DNA of 64,000 bases from Rhyzopertha dominica (lineage: Eukaryota; Arthropoda; Insecta; Coleoptera; Bostrichidae): positions 6,837,501 to 6,901,500 of the forward strand of contig QCXZ01000042.1 in NCBI GenBank assembly GCA_025024175.1, given 5' to 3'. Of the stretch, positions 23,072 through 35,214 are shown piece after piece. The position numbers and the translations under genes were made by a program. The notes under the pieces were generated by a model, which saw nothing but the letters and a program-made list of their open reading frames with translations, was not told where the DNA came from and made no database searches. Each line of letters opens with the position of its first letter. Positions within the stretch are counted from its first letter, which is position 1.

Positions 23072-23678
23072 ATTACTTCCACATCCGACGGATGGGAAGT
23101 ATTGTATCGCGAAAAAAATTTTCAAAAATTTTTATTTGCTCATTCGCTTTAAAATGGTCGAAAACGCAAAAAACCAAAATTTGAGCAAAAACAAATTTCT
23201 TGTCTGTGTGTCTGTGGTTTTGTTTGTATACACGATAACTTTCGAAAGACTTAATATATGAACTTGAAATTTGGCAAGCGTATAAATCTCAACTACCCAA
23301 AGCGACCTATTGTTTGTGGGGTAAGTAGGATATCGGGAAGGGGGCGAAATTGGGGGGTAAATACCCTTTTTGCAAACTTTAAATTTTTTATATTTTTTTC
23401 GTTTTAGTATGTGATTAATAGTATAATTTTTGATCAGAAAGCACTCTTGTAATTTTTTTGATAAGTTAATAATTTTAGAGTTATTTGAAAAAAACCTATT
23501 TTATAATTTATATATTTTTGCTAATATCACGAGGACTTTGTCTTAGAAAAAATGTGTTAAGAGACAAAATGCTCAAAATCTGATTACTAATCGTACAGTA
23601 TAAGAAATAGAAACGTAAATGTCATTTTGACAATTGGATGTGGAAGTATTGATTCAATTTGCAGCGGTTTTTTTTTAA
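23072..23678. mobile_element. non-autonomous repeat family, copy 1 (deleted form)
   Basis: Begins ATTACTTCCACATCC, and the complement of this word, GGATGTGGAAGTATT, lies near the right end (23636-23650), giving 15-bp inverted repeats. Copy 2 (47023-47907) matches along both halves, including GATGGGAAGTATTGTATCGC and CAACTACCCAAAGCGACC, and continues past the inverted repeat into GATTCAATTTGCAGCGG in both. Compared with copy 2 this copy lacks about 280 bp in the middle (near 23415). No transposase frame was seen in either. Confidence 0.75.
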
Positions 23679-23699
23679 GTGCGTCGAATACTGGCTTCA

Positions 23700-25610
23700 A
23701 TATCGTTTGTAATATACTGCAAAAATATCTTGATATTCTAGTACCTACCGCGAATTACTATACGCCGGTAGTCACTCTTTATTGTAATGAGCAACGCGGA
23801 AATACAACATTATTTTTCATCTAAATTACCTATATCTTTTATATCCTTGTAATCATCTGCAGAATACTGTCGTTTCCAGTGAGACTTTCGCTTTCTTCCT
23901 AGCATCTGCTCGTCATTTTCCTATATTACATGCAAATCCTTGTTATTGTTATAGCCGAAGTGTCTCAGGGGGTATTAAGTTTCCCGATGCACGAGTTGTA
24001 CACTTACGACGTCCGATATGAAGATGGCTTTGCGCCTCCAAATTAGGAATACGCCCTTTGACCCCAGAGATGCGCTAGTCGCATGGGAACCTCACTGAAG
24101 AGCACAACACTGTACACATCAATGATAATGAATTAGCTCCATTTGCGAACAAATGTCTTTCTTGGATAGGTAATAAGTACTTGTCATATACGTCAAAGGA
24201 TATCAAGTCCGTGTTTGCCGTTGTCTCTTTGTTATCTATCAAACATTCGCTTTTATGTTCGTCTGCTGGTTTTGATGCAGAAGATCTGCCATTTACTAGC
24301 TGTTCGGTTCTGCTTTATACTACTGTGTGGGATTTTACGTTACGGCATTAGGAAGATCTGAAATTAGATTTTAGGTGCGCGGCTCGTTTGGACCTTCTTA
24401 ATCTAACTTTCACATCTGTTTTGTAGCTATAAAATGTGCTTTTCTGCGCTGCATTGTGAAGCTAATAAAAAATTCTGTACATCCTTAATGTTTATTTAAA
24501 TGATAAACACGACCGGTAATTTTTGGAATTATATATTTATGAAAATGCGATTGTACAAAAACCCGAAACATCGATTCCATGGAAAAATATGTTTTTGAAA
24601 TAGCCCTAATAAAGAAGTAGTATTTAAAATATTGCCATAGTTACTGTTAAACGAATAAGAGTATTATATAATATTCGTTTTCGAATAAAACGAATAAGAA
24701 TATTCATTTATTTGTAGTTTAATTTTAAACAAAATATTCGATAAAATTCGATATTAATAGACAGCACTAGTTTGGACAGGCATCATTGGTCAACGCATTA
24801 TCTGTCCATATTTTTTTAAGAGAATCTCACGGCAGATAAATATTTAAAGTTTCTCATAGATGATTGGGTGTACCTGCACAGGCTTAAATATTTCCGAATG
24901 TGCTACAGAATAATATTCCAGTAGATGACATTTGGTTCCGGCAAGATGATGTATGAGTATATTTTCGTGTAATGATAAGTCGCTTCCATGTTTGCGGTTT
25001 TGGCAATAGGTGAATTAATAGGTCGCAGGTGATTGCCAAATTTGACTTGATTACACGCGTTAGTATATGTAACCGTCCACACACACGTATAGTTAATTAA
25101 ATAGATAACAAAGGTTGAATGATATAAAAAAATCAAGCGATTCTTTTATTGATAATTTTTGTTGATGACGTCACATCTTCGTCATAATAACAGACTGCTC
25201 TGTTTTAGGCTTGCGGTTAATTTTGTACGTTATATGATCTCAGCATATTTGGTATTTTATAGTAAAGAAGTGAAGCATACTGACATTTTGCTAGTCTGTT
25301 TGTTATTGTTTTGTAATGTTATATAGTCAATAACTCAACATTCACTCCCCATATTAAATTTTGGACGTGTTTGGACAAGCACTTAAAAATCATGCTATAC
25401 AAAAATGACATGTTTTCCTTGAAATTCAAGATATCGCTACAGTCGCAAAACACCAAGAATGAAAGGTCACATCTGAAATTCTTAAAGGTATGAGCAAAGA
25501 AGGAACAAAAATTATAACAAAGATGCGTAATGTAGCATGTAAAGTATGATAATTACCAAAATACTGAATACAGTATTTCCATGAAAATGTACGAAAAAAT
25601 TGTAGAAAAG
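23700..25610. other. spacer; includes a moderately GC-rich stretch and an ATTCG-rich tract
   Basis: At 23850-24120 the sequence is less AT-rich, with the POU-octamer word ATGCAAAT near 23930 followed by CCTTGTTATTG. At 24640-24760 degenerate ATTCGAATAA-type words repeat. Nothing coding was recognised. Confidence 0.4.
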
Positions 25611-25639
25611 AGATTTTTTGACCAACAAGGTGGTTGTAG

Positions 25640-25930
25640 AAGGGAACGCAAGAAAAATTTTTTATGTATACATTATAAGTCTGTACAACTACTTTATAAG
25701 TAAAAATACGGAATCTAATACCTTTTCAAGTGAAATAAAAAATACCTACAGGAACAAGAAATCTGCAAAAAGTGGAAATATCAGTTTCTTCTTTTGCAGA
25801 TGATATGATAGTAATGGCAAGTATTAAAATGACTCGAGCACGAGACCAATTAGCAATAAAAATAGAAACAAACTAAAAAGAAGTAGAACAGTTTCAGTTT
25901 TAGCCATCACAGTAGAATTCCTAAGCTGCC
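25640..25930 (+). mobile_element. LINE reverse transcriptase relic, catalytic-loop fragment
   Basis: Plus-strand translation reads NLQKVEISVSSFADDMIVMA, with the catalytic FADD at 25793-25804. It is followed by KMTRARDQLAIKIETN and, after a stop, KEVEQFQF, as in the segment after the RT catalytic loop. Upstream (25618 on) a different frame is open, so a frameshift lies just before the motif. Neither end is defined. Confidence 0.5.
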
Positions 25931-25939
25931 ATACTTTAT

Positions 25940-26490
25940 CGTCCAATTAAAATCAACTACATAGGACATACAGATGTTTTTAAATATAACACAAACTTGC
26001 CTTTCTTTTAAATGGAAACCATAGTTGCCTCTGATATGGTTGAAGAGACCTATATTATCTGATTAAGAAAATGTATACATTGTTAGTTTATTTTTATTAA
26101 TTTTGGTAATATTTAATTTCTTTTAATAATTTAATCAGATTTTATGTTATTACAGGAGGCTATGGAACAAGAAAATTTATATTATTAAGTAAAAATTCTA
26201 GTCCGTTAAAAAGAATGTGTGCCTATTTGAATACATACGTAATACTTTTAAAGACGTTCATATAGTTCTTATATCGGTAATCTAGGGTGCCATGTATAAT
26301 GAAAATCATTGCTTATTTGGAGATAAGTACCTGCATTGTTAACTGTTAATATAATTAACATCCATTTTGACGAAAAACGTAAAATTATTACAAAAATTGC
26401 GCATTAATAGTTAATAGACACCCTGTACAAGAAGGAAGAGAGATGGAGGTAAAGCAAAATGACCCCAGGACTGAACAGACACATTGACAA
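25940..26490. other. AT-rich spacer, nothing recognised
   Basis: No motif-bearing frame. GACACCCTGTAC near 26410 resembles a transposon end without a partner. Confidence 0.45.
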
Positions 26491-26499
26491 TAATTATTC

Positions 26500-26960
26500 C
26501 TCAGTGACCATTGTAGATTCATATAAGGCGCATTACGATGCATGAGAAAGTTGTGGGTGGTATCGAAACCACATCACCTTCCCAATCGATTCCCGGCTCG
26601 TCGCCGATTTATAGCAACGAAAGTACGAAATGAGTTTTAATAAACACCATCCCCGTCTTTTTATTACCAATATTTATTACGCTAAGAGCCACGGGAGGCG
26701 TAAACATCGCGAGCGTAAATCGGAGTTTGCCTAACGCCCCTCGCAGCATTAAATAAGAAAACCCACGGCCGCATTTGACGTTGGCTGTTCGTACATTGCA
26801 ATATCGCCATAAATTCGCCGATTAATGCAATGCTTCAATCGAATGGTTTAATGTGTAATGCGGCGCGTAAGGTTTCTTAATTCCGATCGAGGCTGCGTGG
26901 AAACCGACCGACGGGAACTAACGAGGGAGCGATTGGTGCCAGTCGCAAACAAACTGATGG
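26500..26960. promoter_or_regulatory. strong GC/CpG-rich, high-complexity island, candidate conserved element
   Basis: The clearest of the islands. It covers about 460 bp, almost free of homopolymers and dense in CpG (GGCTCGTCGCCG, CATCGCGAGCGTAAATCGG, GTAATGCGGCGCG). GCCATAAA (26806-26813) is the complement of the posterior-Hox word TTTATGGC; CCGATTAATGC follows at about 26818. Stops occur in all frames and there is no transposon similarity, so coding is unlikely. Confidence 0.4.
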
Positions 26961-27555
26961 TAGTTTACTAAAAAAGGATTCTGCTCGTAGAAGATTGTCT
27001 CAAAAATAAGTATTGAACTCAACAAATTCAACCACAATCAGTCTGTTCAGGATATCAATGAAATTGTTGATATATTTACCGTTTTTTTAGCAATTTTTAT
27101 TGCTANGATCAGGGTTCTTGTAAATGCTCGGAATACTGTCTTGTAGCGAAGGATTTCTAGTTTACATATAAACTCCGCTCCTGGTTCCGATAGTAATAGA
27201 TAATATTATAATAATACAATAGATCTTATAGTAGTGTGTTTCCCATCTTTCTCCCTGTAAACAAATTTGGTTACAGTAACGACATAAAGAACAACATGAG
27301 AATGTCGATATTACCTACCATTACTAAGCTGTTTCCGATATAATGCTTTCTGTTGTCAAAATGACAGCATGGAATCTTTTTTGGTAGTATATAGCTGTTA
27401 ATTTCTTCCTGTTTATTAATGATGCCATCAAAGAATTTGAACGTACATGTAGTGTTGACTTTATCTATATGGAATGATGAAAAGTGGTCCAATAATACGC
27501 ATTGATCACCACCTACTGACGATAAAGATGACAATAGATGGAGGCACGGCCAAAG

Positions 27556-28810
27556 AATTAATAATAATAACAATAATAATAATATTTATTTTCCTACAGG
27601 TGTAGCACCCAATAACAGGAAAATTACAGTTAGAAAAATAACATGAAGTGTAACACATTGTTATGAGGACAAAATAAACTAAATAAATACATTAAGATGT
27701 CTACACCTTAACCAGCCGCAGATAGATCTATTTCGCTGTCATTACAGCTCATCAGTGCAGTTTAGGTCTGTTGTAGACAGCACGGCATATAACTGATTTT
27801 ACTTATATACCAAAGCAATGGTATGATGTAAGTAAGAATTTAGTGAATAATTTAAGGTCGTCTGCAAACAATAATTTATAACAATTTAATGAGTCTGGTA
27901 GGTCGTTGATAAATAAAAGAAACAAAAGGGGACCTAAACTGGATCCTTGAGGAATACCAGAGTTTGGCTAAAATGGGTTAGAGACAAAGTTAGCATAGCG
28001 AAGCCTATTTTCTCCCCCAATAAGATGATTTAATCAGTTGAATAAGTGCAGGAGTGCAACCAAACCCTTCCAATTTAGCTAGAAGAATGTAATGATCAAT
28101 TCGATCAAACGCCTTTCGAAAATCAGTAAATATGATGTCAACTTGACCTTGAGAGTCAAGTACTTCAGAAACAAATTGACTGAAGCAGGCCAAGTTGGTC
28201 ACAGTGGACCTCTTAGGCATAAAGCCATGCTGAAATGGTGATATAAAATTTCAATACATTTGACGATGTTCTTATGCATTAAAGATTCGAAGATTTTGGC
28301 GAAGTTTCAGATGAGTGAGATTGGCCGATAGTTTTCAATATTATTGTTGTTACCTTTTTTAATATAGGACATACGTTGACTTCCAGGGCTCTGGAAATTT
28401 TGATGTTTGAAGTTTAAGGTTGAAAATGTAATACAGAGGAGTTGTAAAAATTGAGGCACAGACTTTTAAAAGAAAACTAGGTATTCCATCTGCACCAGCA
28501 GTTATTGAATTTTTAGAGTTCTTTAGTGCATTTAAAATTTCATTTTCAGTAAAGTGATTCAAGGAGACGCACGTTGGATAGATTTTTGTTTTTAAGTTAA
28601 AAGTAGGGTCAGATTGACGAAAAACACTATTAAAAAAGACGCCAAAAGAATTGACAATGTCTTGTGGATTTTAAATTATACGATCGTTAAAGCGCATGAC
28701 GCCAGGAATTCTGATGTTTCCTTTCTTTCTTTGAATAAACAACCAAAATTTGCGCGGATCGTTATTGATTGCGTTTTCAGTATGTAATAATTGTCACAAT
28801 ACCTTATTCG
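27556..28810 (-). mobile_element. LINE (Jockey-type) reverse transcriptase relic with 3' tail
   Basis: On the minus strand the order is DPRKFWLFIQRKKGNIRIP (about 28750), NHFTENEILNALKNSKNSI with AGADGIP (28562-28480), then NYRPISLI and FAKIFESLM (about 28340-28270). MPKRSTVTNL and DFRKAFDRIDHYILLAKLEG follow (28220-28060), then [20 protein letters not shown] and the catalytic [10 protein letters not shown] (27970-27860). These are successive RT palm and finger motifs; several frameshifts and stops interrupt them. The element ends in an (ATT)n-like tail on the minus strand at about 27558-27585. Much of the region after the catalytic loop is missing. Confidence 0.8.
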
Positions 28811-28814
28811 TACC

Positions 28815-29210
28815 CTGATGACAAGCAGACTGATATCAAAATCGATATTTTATGTGCCAGATAAACCACAACTAATCACGATTATTTCAACAAGGAGTAC
28901 ACAGCGTGTCACACTTGAAAAAAGTAAACTCACAATTTTTAAAAAAAGGTAACCAAAGAACTCCTAAGAAAAAATAAACTTTAAAAAGCGGATATAAAAC
29001 AGAACTATCAACAAAAACTAGATGAACTGTTTGAAACAAAAAACTGGAAAATATACGTGCAAAAAAAAGACGGATGTATACAACTATAAGAACCGAACTT
29101 TTCATAAAACAACCGAAAAACAATCGAGGGAGGAATTAAAAAAATATCTCGAAAACAAAACACTATTCTACAGTACATTAAAACAGTTAAAATAAAAAAA
29201 AAACACCTGT
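28815..29210. other. A-rich spacer
   Basis: Very A-rich on the plus strand with many A runs. CCCTGATGACAAGC near 28813 recalls the hairpin motif class but is not followed by a clear stem. Confidence 0.4.
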
Positions 29211-29214
29211 ACTA

Positions 29215-29515
29215 AAGAAGGTTAAAAAAGGATTTTTGGCGAAAGTGATAAAAGAGACTGGTAAAATAGACAAGGAGATAAATGAGAAAATTGGAAAAGC
29301 TGAAAAATTGTACAAATCCCCAACAACCACGTTTTTCGAAAAGAAGGGTGTATCAAAAAAGATAAAAACAAGTCATTACAAAGTTGTGAACCTGCCATTA
29401 TGTACGAAAGTTAATCTTGGACGTTATCAAGTAATAAAAATGCAAAACAATCATTACCGAAAAGAGATTTTTGAGGAAAATACAAGGTACTTCAAAATTG
29501 GACAAAATTAGAAAC
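29215..29515 (+). mobile_element. probable LINE C-terminal relic
   Basis: A 91-codon frame contains DKEINEKIGKAEKLYKSPTT and, later, SKKIKTSHYKVVNLPL. I recognise a general resemblance to the E.I..RI.K....F..L...........SK.TK...Y..V..P.L.YG segment of insect RTE/craniofacial-development-2-like LINE proteins. The downstream YG.E.W is missing. The call is from pattern memory. Confidence 0.35.
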
Positions 29516-29561
29516 CAAATGGTATTAACCGAATTGAATATAAAACCAATAGTAAGTTAAA

Positions 29562-29918
29562 TTGGCTAGATTTCTAGCCAGAGTGCGCGGAGAGAATAAA
29601 AGCGGACAATTATGGGAGGATCAGAACAAAAAGCTGACAAGTGAGAAATATAATGAAGCGAGGCAAAATGCCCTCCATGGGATAGAAATCTCTACACTCC
29701 AGGCTATAAAAGAGTTGTTACATTGTAATATATCAACGAGGGTCATGTTAAAATTCCTGCACACAAAAACCCAGCTCCCAAATGATTGCTCTTGCAGGCT
29801 TTTATCCTTCCAAGTCAATAAATCGGATTTCACGAAATTCTCCTTTCCACTGGAGGAACAGAACGAAATCAAGGATGTGGGAGAATTTCACAGCAGTTCT
29901 TCTCGCAAACCCCTTTGA
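29562..29918 (+). other. unrecognised 118-codon open frame
   Basis: Starts with ATG and encodes a charged, hydrophilic protein (MARFLARVRGENKSGQLWED at the N-terminus, a serine-rich tail SSSSRKPL). No signal peptide, membrane segment or known domain was seen. A minus-strand frame of 83 codons is open over the same bases, so the openness may reflect composition. GGCTAGATTTCTAGCC just at the start is a small hairpin. Could be a piece of the LINE relic upstream or chance. Confidence 0.2.
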
Positions 29919-29924
29919 CTGACA

Positions 29925-30325
29925 CTGCTTTATACAATCAACTGTTATCGTGCAAGAGGATTACGAAGGATTACTACAAAGAAGACAAATACATTTATCT
30001 GTTGGTATACGTCTATTGCTTGTTTGTCCATTTTGTGTTATCCATTATTGTAGCCATAATAGCAGCAAAAGTGTTGTCGGTAGCAGTACTAGGTCTCTGA
30101 GGTCTGTGGTCGTTTGTAACACTAGTCCAACGCAACGCTTTGGAACGCTTACTGCATCAAGTTACTCTTGAATTATCCACACACGACTCCTGGCAAACTT
30201 CAAAATAGTCCTACACTAGACTTACTGATTAAATATATGAATCTTGTTTCGAATAAGATATGCAGTTCCTTTTACAAAACAAAAATATTTCGTTTAATTT
30301 AATAACCGAAATAATCCCAGCAACA
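29925..30325. other. spacer, nothing recognised
   Basis: Short overlapping frames without domains, intermediate GC content. Confidence 0.45.
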
Positions 30326-30329
30326 GTAT

Positions 30330-30740
30330 TTCCGGTAACTAGAGAAACCTCATCTTTCACCAAACGACCCGTCGTATAATTCGGCGGTCCATCGTAGCGT
30401 CGTACCAAACAATGCGGCTGATAAAAATTCTCATGGCACATTTTTAGCTGTCGCCGTCCATTGTAACTGCGTTACAATGTCGTGCCGAGCATCTCTTTAG
30501 AAAAAGCCCTCATCGCTGGCCACGATACTTCCTGCAGTCACGACTGCATAGCGCACGGCCACGTCAGCTACATGAAAAATGCGCCAATCGAAGAAGATTG
30601 CGATATGAAACATGAATAAAATATGAGTGGCGTACATTGCACCGATTGCCGATGGTTAAGGTGAAATCGAAATATGCGAAGAATTTCAGAAGCGGGATTG
30701 TGAAGCGATGCTAAAAAAGTTAATGACAGCCTTGCTTTGA
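30330..30740. promoter_or_regulatory. GC/CpG-rich island with a 9-bp-arm palindrome
   Basis: Dense CpG words (CGACCCGTCGTATAATTCGG, CATCGTAGCGTCGTACC). A perfect palindrome has arms CATTGTAAC (30459-30467) and GTTACAATG (30471-30479) with a TGC spacer; each arm contains a SOX-like CATTGT. Stops in all frames argue against coding. Confidence 0.35.
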
Positions 30741-30744
30741 AACA

Positions 30745-31160
30745 CTTATTTTGCAGGTGAAGTAAACTCGACAGTAATGAATATGGTGGAAATAAATCGC
30801 TAATAATTTCAAAACAAAACTTCCTTTATTTAATTTAATTTACTTACGGCTTTTACATTTAAAAGAAGGATATTAATATCATTTTCAACCCTATAAAAGA
30901 TTATTTGTCTTTGTCGAAAATTTTAATCCTTGCAATAAATAATAATATGATAATGCTTGTAATATTTTGGTATTGTTAATGGTTCAGAATTCATCACTGA
31001 CTGCAACAGAGGGATTAATGAAGTCTTACAGGAACAACCGTTGTTTGGTCAGAAATGGGATTAGCTAAAGATTGTAGTTAGTAAAGACGGGCACGACATT
31101 TTTATTTTCAAATACACCCTTTCTTATTGTTTTAAAGCCATTATCTGCTGCCAGATGGCT
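30745..31160. other. AT-rich spacer
   Basis: TTATTTTGCAG followed by GTGAAG at about 30755 is a weak plus-strand acceptor-donor junction. Nothing else recognised. Confidence 0.45.
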
Positions 31161-31162
31161 AA

Positions 31163-32860
31163 AATAATAATAACAAATTGTCTTTATTGTCGCATACGGA
31201 ATACTCTGCACTAGCTCTTACACACAAGAAAAGGTATAAACATTGATCTGCACACGACAAGGGCGAAGTTCAGTATAACTCTTCATCCACTTAATCCTAA
31301 ATACATTTTATATTATATAATCTAAATAAAACGTCTACCAATCAAAACACAAATATAGAAACAAGCTCTAGATACCCAAAAAGAAAAACACGAAAGTTAT
31401 GCATACACAAGTATGTCATCCAATATTGCTTTCTTTAGCGTCAACTTGAATGTACCTATATGTTAAAAATGTTTTATGTTACCAGATATAGCATTGTATG
31501 TCGTCTAAAAGATGTTGTCTTGTGTAAAGGACATATTAAATCTTTCCTTCAAATATTTATGTTATGTACATCCGTTGTGAACTTTATTTTATTCCCTAGG
31601 TACGCAGGCTTAGTAGATGTAATAACTTTATGAGAAAAAAACTGACGCGTGCAATAAGCGCCATATTAAGCCCATCCAACCTCTGGAAGTGTTGGGTTAT
31701 ATGCTCACGCCTTGAAACACCACAAACAATTCGAATACATGAATTCTGCACCTGCCTTGTCGTTTCCCTCCTCGCTAAATCCAAGCATGGATCATATACA
31801 CTATCACAAAACTTTAAGTGCGACAGAAGGAGAGAGTCACACAAGATCCTCCTATTTTTTCATGAAGGTGGCCTTTATTTGCATAAATTTTCTTTAACTT
31901 GCAAAATACCAACTTGATACAACGTTTTATATGACTTTTAAACCTTAGTTCAGTGTCTACTATAAGACCTAGAATACGTGCCTCGATCACAGGCTGCAAG
32001 AGCTGATTGTTTACCTTAATCAGAAGGTCTCTGGTATATATCTCACAATATTTTTCTTTTGTATTTGCTTGCGGTTTATGAAGAAATTTTAGTGGAAAAT
32101 AACGATGGTCCCAGGATGGAACCCTGAGTCATACAGACTGTTTTCATTTGCAAATTGTTTTTTTTTGTTATATAGTTATAAATAAATAAGGCAGTAGTCA
32201 TCAAAACCAATATAACACAAAATGGACTTTAAAATATCGTGGTTCAGACAGTCAAAAGCCTTCCTATAATTCAACAATATTAAAACTGTAATGTAGTGTT
32301 CATCTTTAGCTTGAAATATGTCATCACTTATCTTTGAAAGACAGAAATTAACAATATGCGTTATATATGGAACAATTTTATGCATGCAATACTTCAACAT
32401 TTTAATGCTAATGTTGCCTGAACCCACAGCTGTAATTTTAATTGAACTTAATGCACTGACGATTTCTGCGTCATTTACATATCTAAATTATATAATTATC
32501 TGTATCAAATTTTATAGATTTCTCGATATTTCCACGATTTCTAAATTTGGTGGTAAATCTGCAACTTCTCCATTACTATGTATGCTCAACCAATTCATTA
32601 ATTCCTTTTTCGCGCACTTCATAATTAATGTATGCCTTTTGCTCATTTCTTACAGCACAGTTGTAAGTATTCCGCATAGTTTTGTAGTATTCGTAGTGCC
32701 TGAGGTTAGACCTTTTATACCGTAGCAATGCATTATCCTTCAGTTTCCTAACTTGCTTTAAAGTGTCAGTAATTAGAATTTTCCCATTTTTATCACAGAA
32801 AATTTAAGCTAAAGTCACAACACGTGTAGATCTTAACACATTGGACGTGAAGGACCAGAA
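31163..32860 (-). mobile_element. LINE reverse transcriptase relic, long copy
   Basis: On the minus strand, in order: LRYKRSNLRHYEYYK and YNCAVRNEQKAYINYEVR (about 32740-32600), KELMNWLSIHSNGEV (about 32600), VNDAEIVSALSSIKITAVGS then GNISIKML (about 32480-32400), and LILLNYRKAFDCLNHDILK (about 32290-32230). TQGSILGP follows near 32120, then PVIEARILGLIVDTELRFK (31999 on) and LSHLKFCDSVYDPC with RREHITQHF (31844-31690). The layout is that of a LINE RT with its linker and C-terminal region. The FADD loop is not found, being lost between 32100 and 32030, and frames shift several times. A TTATTATTATTT-type tail at 31163-31180 marks the 3' end. Confidence 0.75.
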
Positions 32861-32984
32861 TAGTTCTGCTACTGAATTGTTCATTGTTATTTCAGCTTAC
32901 ATTAAAAATTTTAAAGAAATATACAATAAACAACATTATTTTAAGTTACTTTATCCGTAAATGATACCTTTTTGTTTACGTCAT

Positions 32985-33420
32985 GTTGCTAATCACGCAG
33001 ATAGAACAATTTGTTTGGAAGAAAAAAATATATTTACGTCAAACAAATTATTTATTTGTATATCACGAAGTAAATGATTTGTTTGTTTCAAACCCTCAAA
33101 ATTCTTGAAGCGGCTAAAATAACATTTATTTAACATAATATATACAAAGCTTTAAATTAACTTTTAAAACTATCGAATCAAGAATAATCATTTCCTTTGT
33201 AGAACGAAGTATTTGTTTCACTAAACCATGAAGATGTTTGGAATAAACATATGATTAAATTTGACTGAAACAAATATTGGTTTGAAATCAGAGAAGAGGT
33301 AAGTGATTCTCTGCATACCAAATAAATATTTCTTTGCAGTAAAGATATCACTGATTTAGTCCAATGAAACAGCTATTTCCTGGAATCAAACAATTGTTTG
33401 ATTGAAAGAATTCACATGCT
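32985..33420. repeat. TTTGTTT/CAAACAA-rich cluster with a perfect palindrome
   Basis: Words such as CAATTTGTTTGG, CAAACAAATTATTTATTTG and GATTTGTTTGTTTC recur at irregular spacing on both strands. AATCAAACAATTGTTTGATT (33384-33403) is a perfect 20-base palindrome. No coding signal. Could be a degraded repeat or a cluster of forkhead-like sites. Confidence 0.4.
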
Positions 33421-33429
33421 CAATTTATT

Positions 33430-34720
33430 ATCTCTGTTATTGCAGCAAACTGCATGTGAATATTAATGAAATATAATTTTTTTAATTAGATTGTATGAAT
33501 ATTGCATTGAAACAAGCCCCTTAAACATATAAATAAATTGTTTTTAAGTTAAAAAAATAAATTTTGATTCCTTGGCTTCCTGTTTTTTATAGAGCGTATA
33601 AAAATTGTTTCTTGTAATTAGAAATGCAATATGTCACTCAATTCATTTCCGCAAAACTGTAATTGGTTTAGTAAAAAACATCTGATTTAAATCAGCCTAA
33701 CCTAGACAANTCCACTGACAAGGTAAATATTGCTACTTATATGTACGAATGTAATGCAGACGGAAAGCATGATATTTATTTTAATTTAAAGGACAATCAC
33801 AAATTTACTGGTTTCTATAGCGTGATAAATATGTTCCATTTTAGTATTACAAATATACTGAATAAATTTAGCATTACTTGTAATAGTAGTTTGATACAAA
33901 TAGGGCACTTCATTGAGCAGACTTTACTAACATATACCTACTCTAAGATGTAGAGAAACAACGTCGTAATTAACATCCTTATTTTGTAACAGAGCTTGCG
34001 TTAACGATCATGTGCTTGTCTGAATGCCTTATTTTTCACATCATATTAAGCAAATACTTTATTTAGGCTTCATACTTACTTTTAAAATATGTGACCATCT
34101 TCCTCTTTTGTTTCAAAATTTAATGAAATAAACTGACAATAATAAATTCAGTGTCCAACCATGGCTAAAGAAGCGGAACCCCAAACTTCCACTTTGCTAG
34201 TGGCACGCGCAAATTCAAACAATTATTTCTTTGTATCCAAAAACAGATTACTGCATTAAAGCATCATTTCTTCTGTTTAAATACATGTTGTTTGCTGTAA
34301 CAAGAGGTGTGTTTGAGTTGAACATTTAAATAGTTGAATAACAAAAAGAATAACTGATTTAACGAAAGATATATTTATTAGAAGCAAGCATTTAATTTTG
34401 TTGTTATAATTCTCCAAAGCATTTAATTTAAATATTTAAAATTTTAACTCATTGGAATAAATTGTTTGGCCGCGAAAAATAATATTTTATTCGCTCAAAT
34501 AATTATTAGGTTACTTGAACTCGCAAGTTCTGTTCGATCTCAAATAAATGGTAATATAGTTACAAATAAACTGATATTCTTCTTACAAATAATAAAATAC
34601 ATAGATAACTATGTATGAAACAATTATTTGTCTCTTCAACGCTTCACTAGGAAGTAGCATTTTGTCAGGTAATTAATTATCTATTCTAACCGTTTTACTA
34701 GAAATGTGACTGAAAATAAA
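33430..34720. other. AT-rich spacer, nothing recognised
   Basis: Short frames only (33741-33953). No repeat match within the window. Confidence 0.5.
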
Positions 34721-34729
34721 TCACCTGAC

Positions 34730-35210
34730 CTGAACACGATAATACCACATTCGACAACACGGCTCTCGCATCACTCTAGATGTATCATTATTGAGATATG
34801 TATAGCTAATAGGGCAATTCCAGTTAGATGTCCGCCTTGCAAACATGTTAGACGCTATGTAAATGAAAAGGAGGGTACGGATCGGGCCCAGATTAAGGCC
34901 TCAACACATGATAGCATAGCGAAAACGACGAGGATAATGGCATTATAACGAGCATTATAATGAGCAAACGGCCGAAAAACTTTGATGTCTTACTTAAAGT
35001 AACTGTAAAAGATTAAACCAGCTATCGTAATGTGTAATTTTACCCGAGTAATAAATATTTCCTTAAGTATGCTGCCCGTTTTCCCATGCATGCGGCGCGC
35101 AGAGCAAAAACTTCTTGTGACCAACGCCATTAACGCGCGGCCGAATCTGAAACGTGCAGGTTAGGAGTTTAATATGGGGTCTAGAAACGCTGTTATTTGA
35201 TGACAATGGG
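34730..35210. promoter_or_regulatory. GC/CpG-richer island with a 12-bp direct repeat
   Basis: CpG-dense parts (CATGCGGCGCGCAG, TTAACGCGCGGCCG) flank AT words. GCATTATAACGA and GCATTATAATGA are adjacent 12-base repeats at 34940-34963. An 80-codon plus-strand frame (34706-34948) has no domain. No transposon similarity. Confidence 0.35.
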
Positions 35211-35214
35211 TGGT

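Noticed and set aside
32318..32725. 135-codon plus-strand open frame rich in hydrophobic residues
   Set aside because: It is antisense to the minus-strand LINE, whose motifs are clear on the other strand.
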